A stretch of DNA of 5,512 nt from Deltaproteobacteria bacterium CG07_land_8_20_14_0_80_60_11 (GTDB taxonomy: Bacteria > Desulfobacterota > Desulfobaccia > Desulfobaccales > 0-14-0-80-60-11): the NCBI GenBank assembly GCA_002779455.1, contig PEWM01000171.1:1-5512 (forward strand), written 5' to 3'. Under the pieces are notes generated by a model that saw only the letters and a list, made by a program, of their open reading frames with translations, did no database searches and was not told where the DNA came from. The position numbers and the translations under genes were made by a program. Every line of letters begins with the position of its first letter. Position 1 is the first letter of the stretch. Positions 5,317-5,512 of the stretch are shown here, in pieces.

Positions 5317-5372
5317 GTAGGGGCGCACCCATGTGTGTGCCCTCAGGGGGGGACACATGGGTCCCCCCCTAC
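5317..5372. repeat. Large GTAG/CTAC-capped palindrome (REP- or MITE-like) upstream of purH
   Basis: The left arm (5317-5336, beginning GTAGGGGCGCACCCATG) and right arm (5353-5372, ending CCCCCCCTAC) pair with 18 of 20 matches. The inner CCC-TCA-GGG can extend the hairpin to a 3-base loop. GTAG heads the element on both strands. The core GTAGGGG start is shared with the palindrome between tkt and rpiB. Imperfect inverted flanks (5279-5297 and 5387-5406, CTTA-TACCGA against TCGGTATTAAG) suggest a larger element with its own termini. It sits about 100 bases upstream of the purH start. Confidence 0.7.
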
Positions 5373-5466
5373 AAAACTTGTCCATTGAGCGCTAATCGGT
5401 ATTAAGCAGTCTCTTCTTAACCCCCCTTCCCCTCGTTTTATACCATACAATTTGCGAATCACAACC

Positions 5467-5511
5467 CTAGTCGGCCTCCAGATCGGCGGTCGATTCGTAG
5501 CCTTCCACCAG
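5467..5511 (-). CDS. C-terminal tail of an unidentified gene
   Basis: At the right edge, minus-strand codons read L-V-E-G-Y-E-S-T-A-D-L-E-A-D and end in TAG at 5469-5467. Third positions are G/C-rich like the real genes (CTG, GTG, GGC, TAC, ACC, GCC, CTG, GAG, GCC, GAC), and the acidic tail looks like an ordinary protein C-terminus. It would be co-directional with purH but about 250 bases upstream of it, with a repeat element between, so co-transcription is uncertain. Fourteen residues are too few to name a family. Confidence 0.45.
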   Translation of the reverse strand: MVEGYESTADLEAD

Positions 5512-5512
5512 G

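Noticed and set aside
623..5372. The three palindromes as CRISPR repeats or a riboswitch
   Set aside because: They differ in sequence, are kilobases apart without spacers, and show no aptamer-like conserved core.

Overview
The window looks like a GC-rich bacterial chromosome segment carrying housekeeping sugar-phosphate and purine genes. The purH product is a stand-alone IMP cyclohydrolase domain, and the GARS-type ATP-grasp protein is long and divergent. Together with the GC content and the intergenic palindromes, this would fit a deltaproteobacterium-like (Desulfobacterota) anaerobe. That placement is inference from gene style, since there is no rRNA or other marker here.

Left part, minus strand, transcribed right to left: transketolase (662-2515), then ribose-5-phosphate isomerase B (123-581), then the first 27 codons of a decarboxylating 6-phosphogluconate dehydrogenase (1-83, running off the edge). 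The gaps are about 80 and 39 bases, so this is probably one pentose-phosphate operon. Gnd makes ribulose-5-phosphate, RpiB interconverts it with ribose-5-phosphate, and transketolase links the pentoses to glycolysis. The 80-base gap carries a near-perfect palindrome.

Middle: a divergent intergenic region of about 450 bases (2525-2971) has no convincing complete gene. It holds a two-hairpin repetitive element and a short coding-like remnant on the minus strand.

Right part: a plus-strand PurD-like ATP-grasp ligase (2972-4477) converges on a minus-strand single-domain IMP cyclohydrolase (4614-5216). Both belong to de novo purine synthesis, which consumes the PRPP that the pentose-phosphate pathway supplies. 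The PurD-like stop codon sits inside a run of five G4 tracts with 3-base spacers, a textbook quadruplex pattern. Upstream of purH is a third large palindrome with flanking half-repeats. At the extreme right edge is the tail of another minus-strand gene.

I see no phage, CRISPR, toxin or defence genes. The least ordinary content is non-coding: three GTAG/CTAC-capped palindromes (REP-like), the G-quadruplex heptamer array, and some sequence oddities in otherwise ordinary enzymes.
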